A stretch of 64,000 bases of DNA from Chytriomyces cf. hyalinus JEL632 (Eukaryota; Chytridiomycota; Chytridiomycetes; Chytridiales; Chytriomycetaceae), in assembly GCA_025435555.1 (NCBI GenBank), contig JAIWWG010000013.1, forward strand, positions 62,001 through 126,000, given 5' to 3'. The notes beneath the pieces are model-generated. The model saw nothing but the letters and a program-made list of their open reading frames with translations, made no database searches and was not told where the DNA came from. Made by a program: the position numbers and the translations under genes. Every line of letters begins with the position of its first letter. The first letter of the stretch is position 1. Positions 43,271-54,725 of the stretch are shown here, piece after piece.

Positions 43271-44501
43271 ATGGCGGCTTGTCACAAAATTTCTTTAAAT
43301 TGGGAATCGATGACACAAGGCGGAATTCCACACCTGAGGTTTGTCACTCCGCTTCAGAACTTGCGCACTTCAACAACTCAACTCATTCGAACACCCTGCC
43401 CTGCATGTTACCCGCAGATCCACTCAGTCCAATCGCTGGCAAACTCTCATCGCAATCGCTGTCGTGACGCTTGCAAACATTGCCTTCATTGTCGCAATCA
43501 TGAGGAATCCGCCTCACACCTGGATGTCCAATGACCATCACTTGGTTAACGATGCGATCAGCTCAATGCCCTCGAATGCAGTCAAGCTGTCACATCCGGA
43601 TATGATCCCCGCATCCCCCGATCTCACGCTTGTCACAATCACCGCAACCCATCCGCCATTCAACTCCAGCCTCCGGCTTCCTTTCCCGATTCTAGAAAAC
43701 ACAACGCTTACACATCTAGAACTCACTGTTTCTTCCGCTGGCTGTCCGCCCATGAAACCAGCACTGATAGGGATTCTATCAATCCCAAAGCTCGCAAACA
43801 CTGCGCGCAGAAATTACCTGCGCCAAATCTATTCCACTTTGAATTCAAAGTTGCCGCACAATCAGCAAATCGATTTCGTATACGTATTCGGCCGCGGCGT
43901 GACCCCCGAATCGGAAACCCAACTCCTCCTAGAGCAATCCATGTTCCCACATGATACCATCATTACACAGCGCAAGGAAGGTCGAGATGACGGAATGGTT
44001 TTTGATTGGTTTCAAAAAGCCCGGAAAATGGCGTTTTCACCGCATCCGACTCGTGACGGGGAGTGGTGTCGGAAGTACCAGTATATTGGAAAAAGCGATG
44101 ACGATGCAGTCGTTCATATTGAACGGTTATCCCGGCTTTTGGCAACGTTTCCGCAGGGACAAGCGAATTTTGTTGGGAAACATGCGTTAAAGGATCATTT
44201 AAACATGACACATATGACGGGGATGTTGTATCTGCTGACTGCGGATATTTTGGAGTGGATATTTCATAGCCCGATACCTCTGGAGAATTTGAAAGGTCTG
44301 GAGGATGTGCAAGTGGGAAAGTGGCTTATTCTCGGCGCAATAGAGGCGTCATGGATTGACGTGGGTACACAGTTTCACAACTTGCCCGAGGCGGATTATT
44401 TCCAGAAGCCAGTGACCAATGAGACTGCCGTTGTTCACTGGTGCAAGACAGAGACGCAATTCTTCAAGTGTGTCAATGGCCTTAACCTTGACTTGATGTA
44501 A
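43271..44501 (+). CDS. GT31-like (beta-1,3-galactosyltransferase-type) glycosyltransferase
   Basis: Two exons (43271-43338, 43418-44501) give a 383-residue type II membrane protein. Its membrane anchor (WQTLIAIAVVTLANIAFIVAIM) starts about residue 28. The lumenal part opens with ALIGILSIPKLANTARRNYL, the family's R..IR..W-type region, followed by IDFVYVFGRG. The catalytic metal-binding triad is KSDDDAVVHIERL (DDD), preceded by KYQYIG. The following FVGKHALKDHLNMTHMTGML and a late conserved ED in GLEDVQVGKWL fit the GT31 fold, although the usual YP.Y..G is replaced by MTHMTGM. It probably acts in the Golgi on cell-surface glycans. The start ATG (43271) and the 79-bp intron are inferred from frame closure. 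Confidence 0.78.
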
Positions 44502-45261
44502 AATTTCAGTAGACAGTGATCACAGTAAAAAGTTTGTTTTTCCTATACTAGCTGCGTGATGAGGCTGCATAAGCTCGAATGCTTGCGAAAATCTCAACTC
44601 TCGCTTGAGGTTTGCTCCAACGTCACCAATCAAAAAAGCTCCGTTCATGTGCATGCACCTGTTTTTACAGCTTTGATTGAGGGTTAGATTACTCTGGACA
44701 AGCTTGACAGTTTGGCGTAACGCCCTTTGATGAAACAGGAAAATTCTATGACAGCCCTCAAAAGTTTAGAACATTAGAGAAAGACATTTACATGCGGTCT
44801 GCATTATGGATGGATACGAAAAGGTACCGTTTTTTGAAGGGAAGAGGCGTCCGGCATCATGTCAAAATGATAAATCAGGGAAGTGGACTTCTATAAATAG
44901 CCTGAGTTGTTTGTTGAGTTGTTTCCCTGCTAAGTTGCCCCGCATCGCAGCCAGCAAGTACTGGGCAGTGATGTGTGCTAAGGCATCGTAACGGGAACAT
45001 GGCACATAAAAAAGGCCGAGATGCATGTCTTTTGCCTGAATTTGAGAATCCCGTTTCAAGCGTTTCACATCAATCTAAAATAAAAAAAAGACACTTGAAA
45101 CTTGGAACAAGGAACTCCTGTCGCCCGACCCAGACACAACACAGCTTTTCAAGGGAAACCTCATAAACGAATCTTTAGCACAAAAAAGAAGCTTCAGCAA
45201 ACTTCACCGCCAATTCCCACTGCCCACAAACTCATTCCTTCATTCGCCGACTTTGTAGACC
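44502..45261. other. 760-bp intergenic region
   Basis: This gap separates the GT31-like gene from the SWEET-like gene on the same strand. Only short frames are present (for example 44806-44991), without recognisable content. A TATAAATA stretch occurs near 44893. A small unannotated gene cannot be excluded. Confidence 0.4.
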
Positions 45262-46467
45262 ATGCCTCAGACCATCGAACTCAGCCAGATTATTCCATTC
45301 TTTGGAATGGGTATGAACTGCTCAGCTTTCTGTTCGTTGGAATCCAGTACTGACAATAACTCTTTTGTTTGGGAATCAAACAGCAACCTCCATCATCTTC
45401 AATGGGCTAAACAGACCCTTTCACATCATTAATCCTGAAACCCGCCAGCCGGAAATACACATTCTTCCATGGGTCATCCAGATCGTATACGGTCTTGCAT
45501 ACCTTGTTTACTCCCAGAATCAAGGAGATGTGTTTCTATTTGTGCAATCGATTCCATTCCTGTAAGCCCCACCTTTCTTGGATATCTGAGCAAACGTCAA
45601 AGAAGGAGAGTTCAGCTTTTCTAAAATACCCTTTCTTTCTCTTTCCCAGGATGTCCGGAATGGCACAAACACTGCACTGGCACCCCTTCTACAACAAACG
45701 AATTCGGAAGTTTCACGAGTACCTCCTCTTTTTCAGCATGGGGATTGTATACGTGACGACGGCCTGCACCACAATTTACTTTAAAATTCGAAACGAGCAG
45801 ATTGGAATCATTGCTAGCGGTGTCATGACGGTTTTGTTTGCGTCTTTGACAACGCTGACCATGGCGCTGGAAAAATTGCGAAGTGTGCGTGCAGGGAAAC
45901 CGAGGGGTGTGGAGATTGTGGTGGCTGGAGCTGGGTTTGCTAATGCGGCTTTCTGGACGGCGTATGGGTTTTGGGGGATTTCGGATTGGGTTGTTTGCTC
46001 TTGTAGTATTGTGGTGAGTGTTCATTTTTTGTCTGGACAGGAGTATTGAACACTGACCACTTTTTGTCTTTTGGGGGTTTTTCTAGTGGCTCGTGTATTC
46101 AGCTATCCATGGTCTCCTGATTGGATACGGCATGTACTTTCACGGCGGGCTCGAAACAAGTTCCGATACCGACGGAGATGAAGACTCGGACATTGTCGTT
46201 GATCGATTCAATCGCGCCCCAACCATGGACGGAGGCCGGTACCCACCCATGCACAATTCTAGCAATTACCCAACCCCAATGGCAAGTCAAGGCGACTACA
46301 ACCACGGCAGTGCACCCAATTCGGGAAGAATCTCAATGGGAAGAATGGAGATGGAGGATGGCGTTTACTTGACAGATCATGCTTCCCGTTCGCGAAGGAC
46401 AATGCAGCCGCAAGGACATTCGAATCAACATCAAGGTCCCGATTTTTCGGTTGCGTACTCGCCGTAG
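45262..46467 (+). CDS. SWEET/MtN3-like seven-helix membrane protein
   Basis: Four exons (45262-45310, 45384-45561, 45650-46013, 46087-46467) sum to 323 residues. The first 220 residues hold about seven hydrophobic helices in a 3+1+3 pattern. The first bundle includes IELSQIIPFFGMATSI, then HILPWVIQIVYGLAYLVY. The second has QIGIIASGVMTVLFASLTTL followed by a loop and NAAFWTAYGFWGISDWVV. The GI..S..M........LE..R and W.AYG...SDW patterns match the second MtN3 repeat of SWEET sugar transporters. The last 100 residues are a cytosolic Asp/Ser/Arg/Gln-rich tail. Fungal SWEETs are uncommon outside early-diverging lineages. A different PQ-loop family is possible. Confidence 0.55.
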
Positions 46468-46742
46468 AAAAAACAATTGTTCGCGCGCATCTTTTTTCCC
46501 CTTTTTAGTAATCAGTATGTATGTGTGTGTGGTTTGAGGTCAGGCGTTGCGATAATTTTGCGTTACGGTGGTACTTGTATTTTGAGAGTGTGAATTTTCC
46601 GTTTTTGATATGTGGTCTGTTGTGAAGTTGCATGTGCACACATAAAATGAATATGTGCAATGAATGAAGAATAGGCTGAAATTGGGGGGCATCTGAAGGG
46701 TTCTTGAAGGAAAAGTTCACGGAGAAAATCGAGAAGCGAAAC

Positions 46743-47743
46743 ATGCGAAGCGCCCAGTCACTGACAGTGGCATCCACCTCAGCCCGGACCAGCATCGACA
46801 CAGCCGAGCGGGCAATCACAGCCACGTATCACTACTTGAGGAACGGACAGTCGGTTGTGCTGAACAAGGTTAGAGTTCACCCCTCCCTCCCATTTTACCC
46901 CTTGGTGTGATACGATTCCTTGGCGGTTGCGGCGGCCTGCCCCCAGTACCGCACTGCATCCCACTCCTTCTAATTGAATGGACGCTGAAGAGAGGGCGGA
47001 TCTGAGAGTGTTTGTGGTGGATTCATGCGCGTTCTTGTTCGGCACTGTTTCTGTCTCTTGTCCTCTCCCGAGCACACATACGCACATACACACAAACATA
47101 CGCATGTATTCACGCATGGCATACACTTGCACACGCGGCGCATCAACTCGCGTTCGTGCGTGACTCATGTCGAATGCAATGTCCTAAATTGCATCGCAAA
47201 TCCCGGTTCTTGGAATCGGAGATTATTGTAACTAATCAGCCCCTTCCCTACAAACAGAACACGCTGCACTCGCTTCTCGACAAGAGGCACTTTGAAACCA
47301 TTCGCATCTCTGACACGCAAAGCATCTGCATCCCACGTCCACCCACCTTCCACCTGTCAAGTCCCACCCCCGATCTACACAAGCCCTTGACTGCAGAGTC
47401 CCTGCGTGTCCTAGAGACGCTCTGCACTATTGCATCCAACGGCGGTCCTAAATCCACTACACAGCAACTTCTCTGCGTGAACGACCCTCCCACGTTTTAT
47501 TGGAAAGACGATGGCGCTTGGTGCAAGTACAAACCCAGCCTTGGCGTGCGCATTCGCGAAGTTTCCACAGGAGATGCAATCAAGAGTGTCGAGTATCTCG
47601 TCGACGGGCGTGAGTATCGCATCAAAAATGTCGTGTACCGCGTTTCGGAGGTGGCGTATGGGCTGCAGTATGTATTTGAGAGAGTGAGAGAGACTCGCTT
47701 CAAGACGATTTTGAGAAAAAGTAGCTTTGGCCTGCTCGGATAA
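46743..47743 (+). CDS. Orphan protein, 203 residues, with unusually long intron
   Basis: Two exons (46743-46868 and 47258-47743) close in frame to 203 residues. The first exon is a polar helix (SIDTAERAITATYHYLRNGQ). The second carries a Pro/Ser-rich linker, then CTIASNGGPKSTTQQLLCVN. A predicted beta-rich half follows: YKPSLGVRIREVSTGDAIKS, then EYLVDGREYRIKNVVYRVSE. I recognise no family. The 389-bp intron is long for this genome, where most are below 120 bp; it contains a (CA)-rich stretch near 47070-47130 and stays open in one frame. The acceptor ctacaaacag fits well. Confidence 0.55.
47070..47145. repeat. Low-complexity ACAC/ACATACGC stretch
   Basis: Irregular cacata/cgca units lie inside the intron of the 203-residue orphan gene. 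They look like simple sequence. Confidence 0.6.
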
Positions 47744-48104
47744 TTTTTCCGGGAACACTGGCTGAGACAATGTTGTGTGGCGATCCGCTATGATTTGTAT
47801 TCTTTTTTTTTGTTTTACTTTATTCTTTTCGGAAGCTATTGGTGTATCTATCTATAGGGCGTGTCAGAGGAGGTTTGGAGACTGGTTTTTTATTTTTTTT
47901 AAGCGCTGGAATGCGTGTGCGTGTTGGATAGAAGCGATATGTGATAAAGTAAAAATAAACTGACGCCGATTTTATGAATATCACCGCTCAGTTAAACGCT
48001 TATAGCAACCGATATCCTGGCAAGACAAGCGAAGTGAATTCTTAGGACTTGTGTTGGAGAAAGTGGCGTTGAATATTTCCCTGGTTTCAGAATGTGGTGA
48101 TAAA
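47744..48104. promoter_or_regulatory. Intergenic region upstream of Artemis
   Basis: A 361-bp gap between two plus-strand genes. It has several T runs and an aaaataaac near 47955 that may end the upstream transcript. No gene is seen. Confidence 0.4.
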
Positions 48105-51100
48105 ATGTCCACGTTCGATGGGATCATCCGCGAGGTGAGACATCCCCCCCGCACTTCTCTGTATCAAGATATTCAACCATGCACATTGACGCAGATTCCG
48201 TACATTCGGGTCGATAATTTTGGGAGCACTCGAGGGGAATCTCTCTTCTTTCTTTCACATCTGCACCAGGTTTCTCACTTCATCTTCGGCATCCCTTGCG
48301 CGCAAATTTAACCTTCCTCGATTTGTTCGATAGGACCATATGAAGGGTCTCGAGATGAACAAAACTTCCTTGACGCCTATTTATTGCTCAGGTATGCACA
48401 CCATGCATTTCGGTTTGCTCCTTCTTTCTCAGCGTCCACCGACAAACCAGATGTGACCGCACGAGCATTACCAGTTGTCCATGCTGGTCGCTACTCGCAC
48501 TGGCGGCGAAACCTGAAACCGCTTGCCACGTTTGAATCTGTCCAGATTTCATTGCCGAATGCCGACAGTCTCACCGTCACTCTTCTTCCCGCGAACCACT
48601 GTGCGGGGTCTTGCATGTTCTTGTTTGAATATCAATCTTCCCGTGTGTTGTATACGGGTATGTGCTGTCTCGAACATCTCGTCGACCGAGTCTGAGTTCC
48701 CAGTTTCTGTCCAGGCGACTTGAGGTCGGACGCAGCCCTCATCCACGACCTGACAAAAACAACCGACGCTTTCAGCAGCACTTTTGGATCAAACAAACGA
48801 ATCGACACTCTTTACATGGACACCACATTTTGCGACCCTCGACTGGCAAACTTTCCCTCCAAACAGCAAAGCATTCAAGCCCTTTTATCGGCGATTTCGA
48901 AACGACCGAAAACTACGCGCTTCAGCTTTCAGTTTCTATCGCTCGGGTATCCTGTCTTTGCAGAATTCTCAGTTGTTACAGCCGACATTGATCCTTTGTT
49001 TATTATTTCAAGGCACGAAGAAATCATTGCCGCACTATCTCGCACATTTGACACGCAGATTCACGTGTCAAAAGAGCAATACGAACTGTACAAATCCTTT
49101 TCGACACTTGAGTCACTCACTCCGCCAGATATAGACATGATGCCATTCATCAACTGCTCAACCGACGACTTTTCAAAAGCACGTTTTCACATGCGATGTG
49201 ATTGTTGGAAACGGGATTCAGCAATGGTTCGCGTGAAGGCAACTTCCATGGGACCTTTAGTGATGGTTCCCAACCGCCAAAGTAACAATCTGAGGATACG
49301 AATGGGAGCTGCTTTTACCGAAACCGCGTTCGGATCGAGCGATGAAAGTATGCTGATTTGCGAAAATGCGGCCCTATTTATTGTGAGACATTCCGTCTTG
49401 TTTTTTTTTCTTGCCTTCAGAGTTACCTGTAACACTCACTGCTTCAAAAAAAGCATGTATTTTATTCTATGCATAGCAGCTACATGGAGCTGCGCAACCT
49501 CGTTTCCGTACTTGAACCCGCGTCTGTCCATGCATGCGTTCTTGACCCGTCAAGCATGTTCAACAATGCACACACACTGACGGCGTTCGATGATCTCCTG
49601 ACACCAAATCGCGCCGCGACCTTGTCAAGAGTGCAGAGCAACTTGAAAAATGATGGCGCGTCCAAACTTCCGCGTTCACGAAGTGTCGCCGAGATGCTTT
49701 TGGAGGAGTTGAATGCAGGACAAGCGGATTCGGGATCAATAGAGAAACTAGAAGTTCTGACGCAAAGTTTAGATGAAGGCAATGATGCTTTGAATGGGGA
49801 AGTGTTCGAGGAGGAAGATACTCTGCCACTCTCGGATTCCAAACCAAGTACATTACCACTTGAAAGCGACAGTGAGGCTGCTGAACAGCAGAATGGAAAT
49901 GAAACAAAATGCAGCGCAGCCCATGTTTCACAAAGTGTTACGGATAGTTTCTCTCGACCGCCATATCGAGGTGGCGACCATTGCACAACAGAAACCGGCA
50001 TGGAACTGATTTCCAACTCAAACGAAGAAATTTTGTGCTCAATACCAAGCACGTCATCAGCAGCCTCTTTGGGACATGAAGTTTCCAATAACCCATCAAA
50101 GCAGGAATGCAACACATCAAACTCCTTGGACACAGAAACCACATCACCATTCTCATCACCAATATTTACGGCATCGACGCCTGAATTTCATTCACCAATA
50201 TTGAATGATCGATCTCAGTTATTTGCCGCAAAATGCAATAACGACAAAAATACGAGTTGTCTTGGAAAACAACCAACCGCAATCGCCAAACGCGATGAAA
50301 CCATTCTCGTTGCATCTAGCAAATATGATGGATCCGACGACGATTTTATCGAGAGCTCTCAACCGGCGCATTCGGATGTGGAAGGAAGCGCCAAAGATTT
50401 CACGTCCCCGGCCTCTTCTCTGATATTCAAACTTCCATCCTCTGCATTATCTCGAGTACGCAACTCAATCGAATCAACTCCAATACAAATATCCGATTCC
50501 GTTGAACATGTGGAGAGTTCAACGAGTTCAGTGGGATATCATTGTTCAACATCATTGAACATGACATTTGATTCGGACTCGATCCATCACGTGAATGAAT
50601 CAGAAGACTTTTTGGATAAGGGCTTGCAGCTCTGTTCCTTTGATCCTGAAGGAGGAGCGACAAGTTGCCAGCCTCTTTCCCAAAACAGTTCGACACAATG
50701 CCACTGTGATCGTTGGCAAGATTCTGATGAAATCGCTGCAAACTCTGTTCCAAATTCACCTTTGATGCGGCATCAAGCAGCATCTGAAAACCCATCTCCT
50801 TTGGCAAGTCCGATTTTTCAAGCACCTGTGAGACTGAAAAAGAATCCTCTCAGCAATATTTCAAACACTTCCACAAGCGGTCAAACGTCCTGCGTTGAAG
50901 TGATTGACCTGACAGTGTCCGACAGTGAGCCTGAAAAAAGCGCGGCAATTGTCATTTCGGATTCTCCTGCAAAGGCGCCAGCAGCACCGCCACAGGTGGT
51001 TGAAAAAAGTCGTGTACCGGTTGCCTCGCTGAAAAGGAAGCGTTCCTCTTGTTCTTCTACAGCTTCAAATCGAATTTCAAAGCCAAGGAAAACCGGGAGT

Positions 51101-51313
51101 AAAGGCGTTGACGAGGAGGATAATTGGCTCAGTACATTGTCTCGGTCTCGGGGGCACTCATTTCTTGAAGGTGTTCATGGCAATGCATCAAAGGGGGGCT
51201 TGAACGTTAGTAACGACATGGTTAAAGACATGCAGACCCTTGTGGAAGCAGGCGGAATGTTTGTATTGAGTTGCACGAATCCATTCAAGCGCGAAGAAAG
51301 CGGCAGTTTGTAG
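48105..51313 (+). CDS. DCLRE1C: Artemis-type MBL/beta-CASP DNA nuclease (DCLRE1C)
   Basis: Artemis is the metallo-beta-lactamase/beta-CASP nuclease of non-homologous end joining, which opens hairpins and trims overhangs. Six exons (48105-48134, 48195-48269, 48334-48391, 48433-48657, 48715-49382, 49454-51313) sum to 971 residues. The opening is strikingly Artemis-like: MSTFDGIIREIPYIRVDNF, then FFLSHLHQDHMKGL with the metal-binding HxHxDH. Further motifs are TLLPANHCAGSCMFLFE, YTGDLR and YMDTTFCDPR. The beta-CASP part ends in FYSMHSSYMELRNLV, matching the family's F..HSSY. The last 590 residues are a disordered Ser/Glu-rich tail with many SQ/TQ sites and SPIF repeats, as in the human C-terminus. 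SNM1A/PSO2 is less likely because of the N-terminus. The intron at 49383-49453 has an unusual acceptor. Confidence 0.9.
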
Positions 51314-51549
51314 AATTCAGTTCACGAGGGAAGTGCGCTGGGACACGCGCTGGCTTGGGGCCCTTTCTTTTAATAGATGTGTGGCTGTGGTGTGATTTGA
51401 CGGGTGCGGTTGAACAAACCAGTGACACAAACACGTTTTTGTAATTGACTTTTTGAGGCGGACATGGAACAAAAAAAACTCTCATAAAAACCGCATCCGA
51501 ACCCCCCTGCCACCCCAACCCCACCGTGGAATTCAAAAAGCATCCGAAA

Positions 51550-52227
51550 ATGTCTGAAGAACAAAGCGAAGCCAACATCGTCAGTCCCATCGCCGCCATC
51601 TTCAGCATCTGCCACCTTGTCGCCTGCAGCGTGGCCCTTGCCCGTGGAGACACTCCGGCGGGCACTGCCACCCAGTACATGATCGTGAACGTGGTTATCG
51701 ACTCCCTACAAATCCTTGGCGCATGCACGCCTATTCTTGCGCTTCTTGGGTTTCCAATGTCCATCCTGAGTATCGTCTACTTGGTGCTTGGCTGGATCTG
51801 GTTCGGCGAGTACACAGGCGGATACAACATCATCACATTTGCGAGGGCATTTGGACCTAACCAGTGGCTCGAGTTTCCACTTGGAGTCAGGATCATGTAT
51901 TTCAACTTTTGGCTGTTTATCGTGATGCTGTGTGTGTCGGCTGCGGTCATTGTGTTGGCGCTCGTTGGGCTCCTGTTGTCTGGCGCGTTCATGGGTTTGG
52001 AGTCGGCGTCGGAGGGGGTTGCATCGGTCAAGCGGTCGGTGAAGCGGATGACGACAAGGAAGGAGAAGGCCAAGCCAGCGGCTGCTGCTGCACAATCACC
52101 GCCCCCATACTCGGATCCAGAAGCAGCTCCTGCAACTGTAACTGTCGCTACTACTAAGCCTGCAGCTCAAGATGGGGACGAACCAGGGGACTCTCCTTTC
52201 ATTCTAAGCAGCGGGTCCAATGCCTGA
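51550..52227 (+). CDS. Four-helix membrane protein (MARVEL/DUF-like)
   Basis: An intronless 225-residue protein with four hydrophobic segments. The first is IVSPIAAIFSICHLVACSVA, the second VVIDSLQILGACTPILALLG with PMSILSIVYLVLGWIWFGEY, the third MYFNFWLFIVMLCVSAAVIV and the last ALVGLLLSGAFMGL. A 70-residue cytosolic tail follows, first basic (KRMTTRKEKAK) then Ala/Pro/Thr-rich with a PPPY motif. PPxY can recruit WW-domain ubiquitin ligases of the Rsp5 type. The topology resembles MARVEL-type or Sur7-like fungal membrane proteins, but no diagnostic motif is present. It is convergent with the aldehyde dehydrogenase gene, 262 bp apart. Confidence 0.72.
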   Translation: MSEEQSEANIVSPIAAIFSICHLVACSVALARGDTPAGTATQYMIVNVVIDSLQILGACTPILALLGFPMSILSIVYLVLGWIWFGEYTGGYNIITFARAFGPNQWLEFPLGVRIMYFNFWLFIVMLCVSAAVIVLALVGLLLSGAFMGLESASEGVASVKRSVKRMTTRKEKAKPAAAAAQSPPPYSDPEAAPATVTVATTKPAAQDGDEPGDSPFILSSGSNA

Positions 52228-52489
52228 CCTCATTTCTGTCATAGCCCATCATCATCATAATAGCACCTGACGAAATAAACATAATTCTGTGCAGTATCGT
52301 ATCCGTCCTCTCATTGCGAAAAAGACCGCGAACTCCTGTCGCCAACAGAATGTGAGAAGGTGGACCCCGATACCGGTCATTGCCTGGCACCCGACAAGCT
52401 TCTTTAAAAAAGTTTCAGGCGGCTGAGGTTGAATGCAGCCACAATTTTGTGAATGTCATTAATGAGGTTGGAAAAAAAGGTAGAACCCT

Positions 52490-54603
52490 TCACAATTTTG
52501 AAAAGAATCGAAACAATCCCAAAGCCTCCGCAACATCCCCAGCAAAGTCAAGCACCCCGTCCATCCCATGCACACCTACGCGTCTACCCCCTTCAAACAC
52601 AAGAGCATACGCTGCGAATCTCCAGAAAACTGGCCACGCCTTCTTCAAAAACCGACCCAGCGCGGTTGGAGGCTTCTTCAAAACGGCGCTTTGCATAATA
52701 GCAAGCATTCTTGGGGTAGATGATACTGGAGCATACAGAAGCGAATGAATCTTTTCAGATACAAAGTCGGTTCCTCGGTGCAAGTACCCGCGTTGATGCG
52801 AAAAAGCTGTTGGAAAAAAGTCGGACATAAGGGTCAGTCAAACGCGTACATCTTTTTGCTGCAAAATCAAAACGCTCACTTACCCAAGAATCCGGAGTGT
52901 CCATGGTACGCTCCCATTCCAGAACTACCCACTCCGCCGAACGGCATATCTTCGATAATCATGTTCATTAAAAGATCGTTCACAATGACCGAGCCAGAGA
53001 GGGTGTTGTCGGTGATTTTGTCGATAATCTTTTGGCTTTGAGCGAAAATGTACAATGACAGCGGTCTTTCTCTGAAATCCAAAAAAAAAATGGGTAAACA
53101 AAGAATATGCCCAAAAAACAGACAACATAATAAAACTCAACTTGCTCTTGATGATGGAAATGGCCTCATCTACATCAGCAACTTCGACCAATCCCAAAAG
53201 CGGCCCAAAAATTTCACCTTCCATCAATGGATCCACGGTTTTGACGCCAGAAACCAGAGTTGGGGCGATAAAACAATTTTGGACATCAATGGTGCCTCCC
53301 GCTTCCAGTTTGGAGTGTGGGAGAAGTAGTTGTCTGTCCAGGACAGACTTGAGTCGCTGAGTATGGTTCGTATTGATGATGCGCGCATAGTATGACGCGG
53401 ACTGTGGGTTTTCCGAGCACATTTGTACGACTGCCTTCTTCATTGCTGGAATGAGCTTTGAAATAACGCTCTTGTTTGCCATCACATAGTCTGGCGCCAA
53501 ACAGATCTACATCCATAAAATACACAATGAACGGCGAAATAGAATATACCTCTCACGAAAAAAGTTACCTGCCCGCAATTCACAGTCTTGGCCCAAATGA
53601 TTCTGTGCGCTGCAACCTCGATATCCGCGTCCGAGTGCACATACACCGGAGACTTTCCACCCAACTCCAAAATCACGGGCGTCAACTGTTTTGCCGCAGC
53701 CGACATGATAATCTTGCCAATCGATCCACCACCCGTGTAAAAAATGAGGTCAAACTTGAGTTCCAAGAGGCGCGTTGTTTCAGGAACGCCACCGGTGATG
53801 ACGCGGATTGCGCTATTGTCCAGGATTTTGGGAAGCCAGTTTGCAAGGAAAGCTTCCGTGTGTGGCGCAACCTCACTTGGCTGGATGGGAAATGAAGTTA
53901 GGGGGTCAAAACGGTTGAGAGAGCTTTTCGAAACTAGACTGGGCATACTTTAATGATGGCGCAGTTTCCAGCAGCGAGGGCAGCCGCAAGGGGTGCCAGC
54001 ACAAGCTGTGAACAAGCACAAAGTGGGGCAAATGAGATTTTGTACCAACGATTTAATAAAACCAAACCCCACCTGCACGTTGAAGTTCCAGGCTCCGATA
54101 ATCAACACAACACCTAAGGGCTCGTGGCGCACTTCAACTCGGTCTGTGATTGTCGCCAGGGAAGGCTTGCACTTTTTGGGTTGAGTCCATTCATCCTTTT
54201 GAAAGTTGGGGCATCAGCAATTGTGGAAATTCGCCAACTTTGCGCGTGTCCAGATCAAGCCACGGTCTGTAGAATGCAACTTTTGCTCACCAGATTCTCC
54301 AAAGCCGTGGCAATTTCGTTATTGACGACGGCCATTTCAGATCCAATCTCTCCGTAAGACTGGCGTGGCGTTATATAAAGATTTACTGAGTATATCGTGT
54401 ACATGCATGTGAGGGATGGAAAGCCCCACCTTCTGGTTATCCTTCGCCACCGCCTCCAGAATCAGATCCTGCTTGTCCGTCACGAAGCGGAACAGCCTGG
54501 TAAGCTGGTCACGGCGCCATTCGATGGACTTGGTCTTGTTGCTGTCGAAGGTCTTTCGCAGGTATGACACTGACGCTTCGATCTCGGTCAATGGCGTGGG
54601 CAT
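52490..54603 (-). CDS. Class-3 aldehyde dehydrogenase (fatty aldehyde dehydrogenase type)
   Basis: This enzyme oxidises medium- and long-chain aldehydes to acids with NAD(P)+. Eight exons (54603-54430, 54359-54291, 54195-54073, 54005-53949, 53880-53569, 53506-53142, 53071-52884, 52806-52490) close in frame to 534 residues. The ALDH3 hallmarks are all present: EPLGVVLIIGAWNFNVQ, APLAAALAAGNCAIIK, the base VILELGGKSPVYVH (Glu) and the nucleophile NCGQICLAPDYV (Cys). The motif FGGVGSSGMGAYHG is also kept, as are EIFGPLLGLVEVADVDEAI and NDLLMNMIIEDMPFGG. The C-terminal 100 residues extend beyond the catalytic fold and include a moderately hydrophobic helix (WPVFWRFAAYALVFEGG), suggesting ER-membrane attachment as in human ALDH3A2. 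It heads a stretch of oxidative enzymes. Confidence 0.94.
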
Positions 54604-54725
54604 TTTTGAGTTTTCTTGCTTGGAATTGTCCGAGTGCAATCAAACTGGTGTCGTCAAACTTTTACGTTCATTATTTATATACAACAGCAACGACACGGCA
54701 CGAGTAAGGCAGCACGAGCATGCAT

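Noticed and set aside
47012-47257. Upstream extension of the 203-residue orphan through the intron
   Set aside because: The extension is low-complexity His/Thr sequence and a strong acceptor (ctacaaacag) starts the conserved-looking part.
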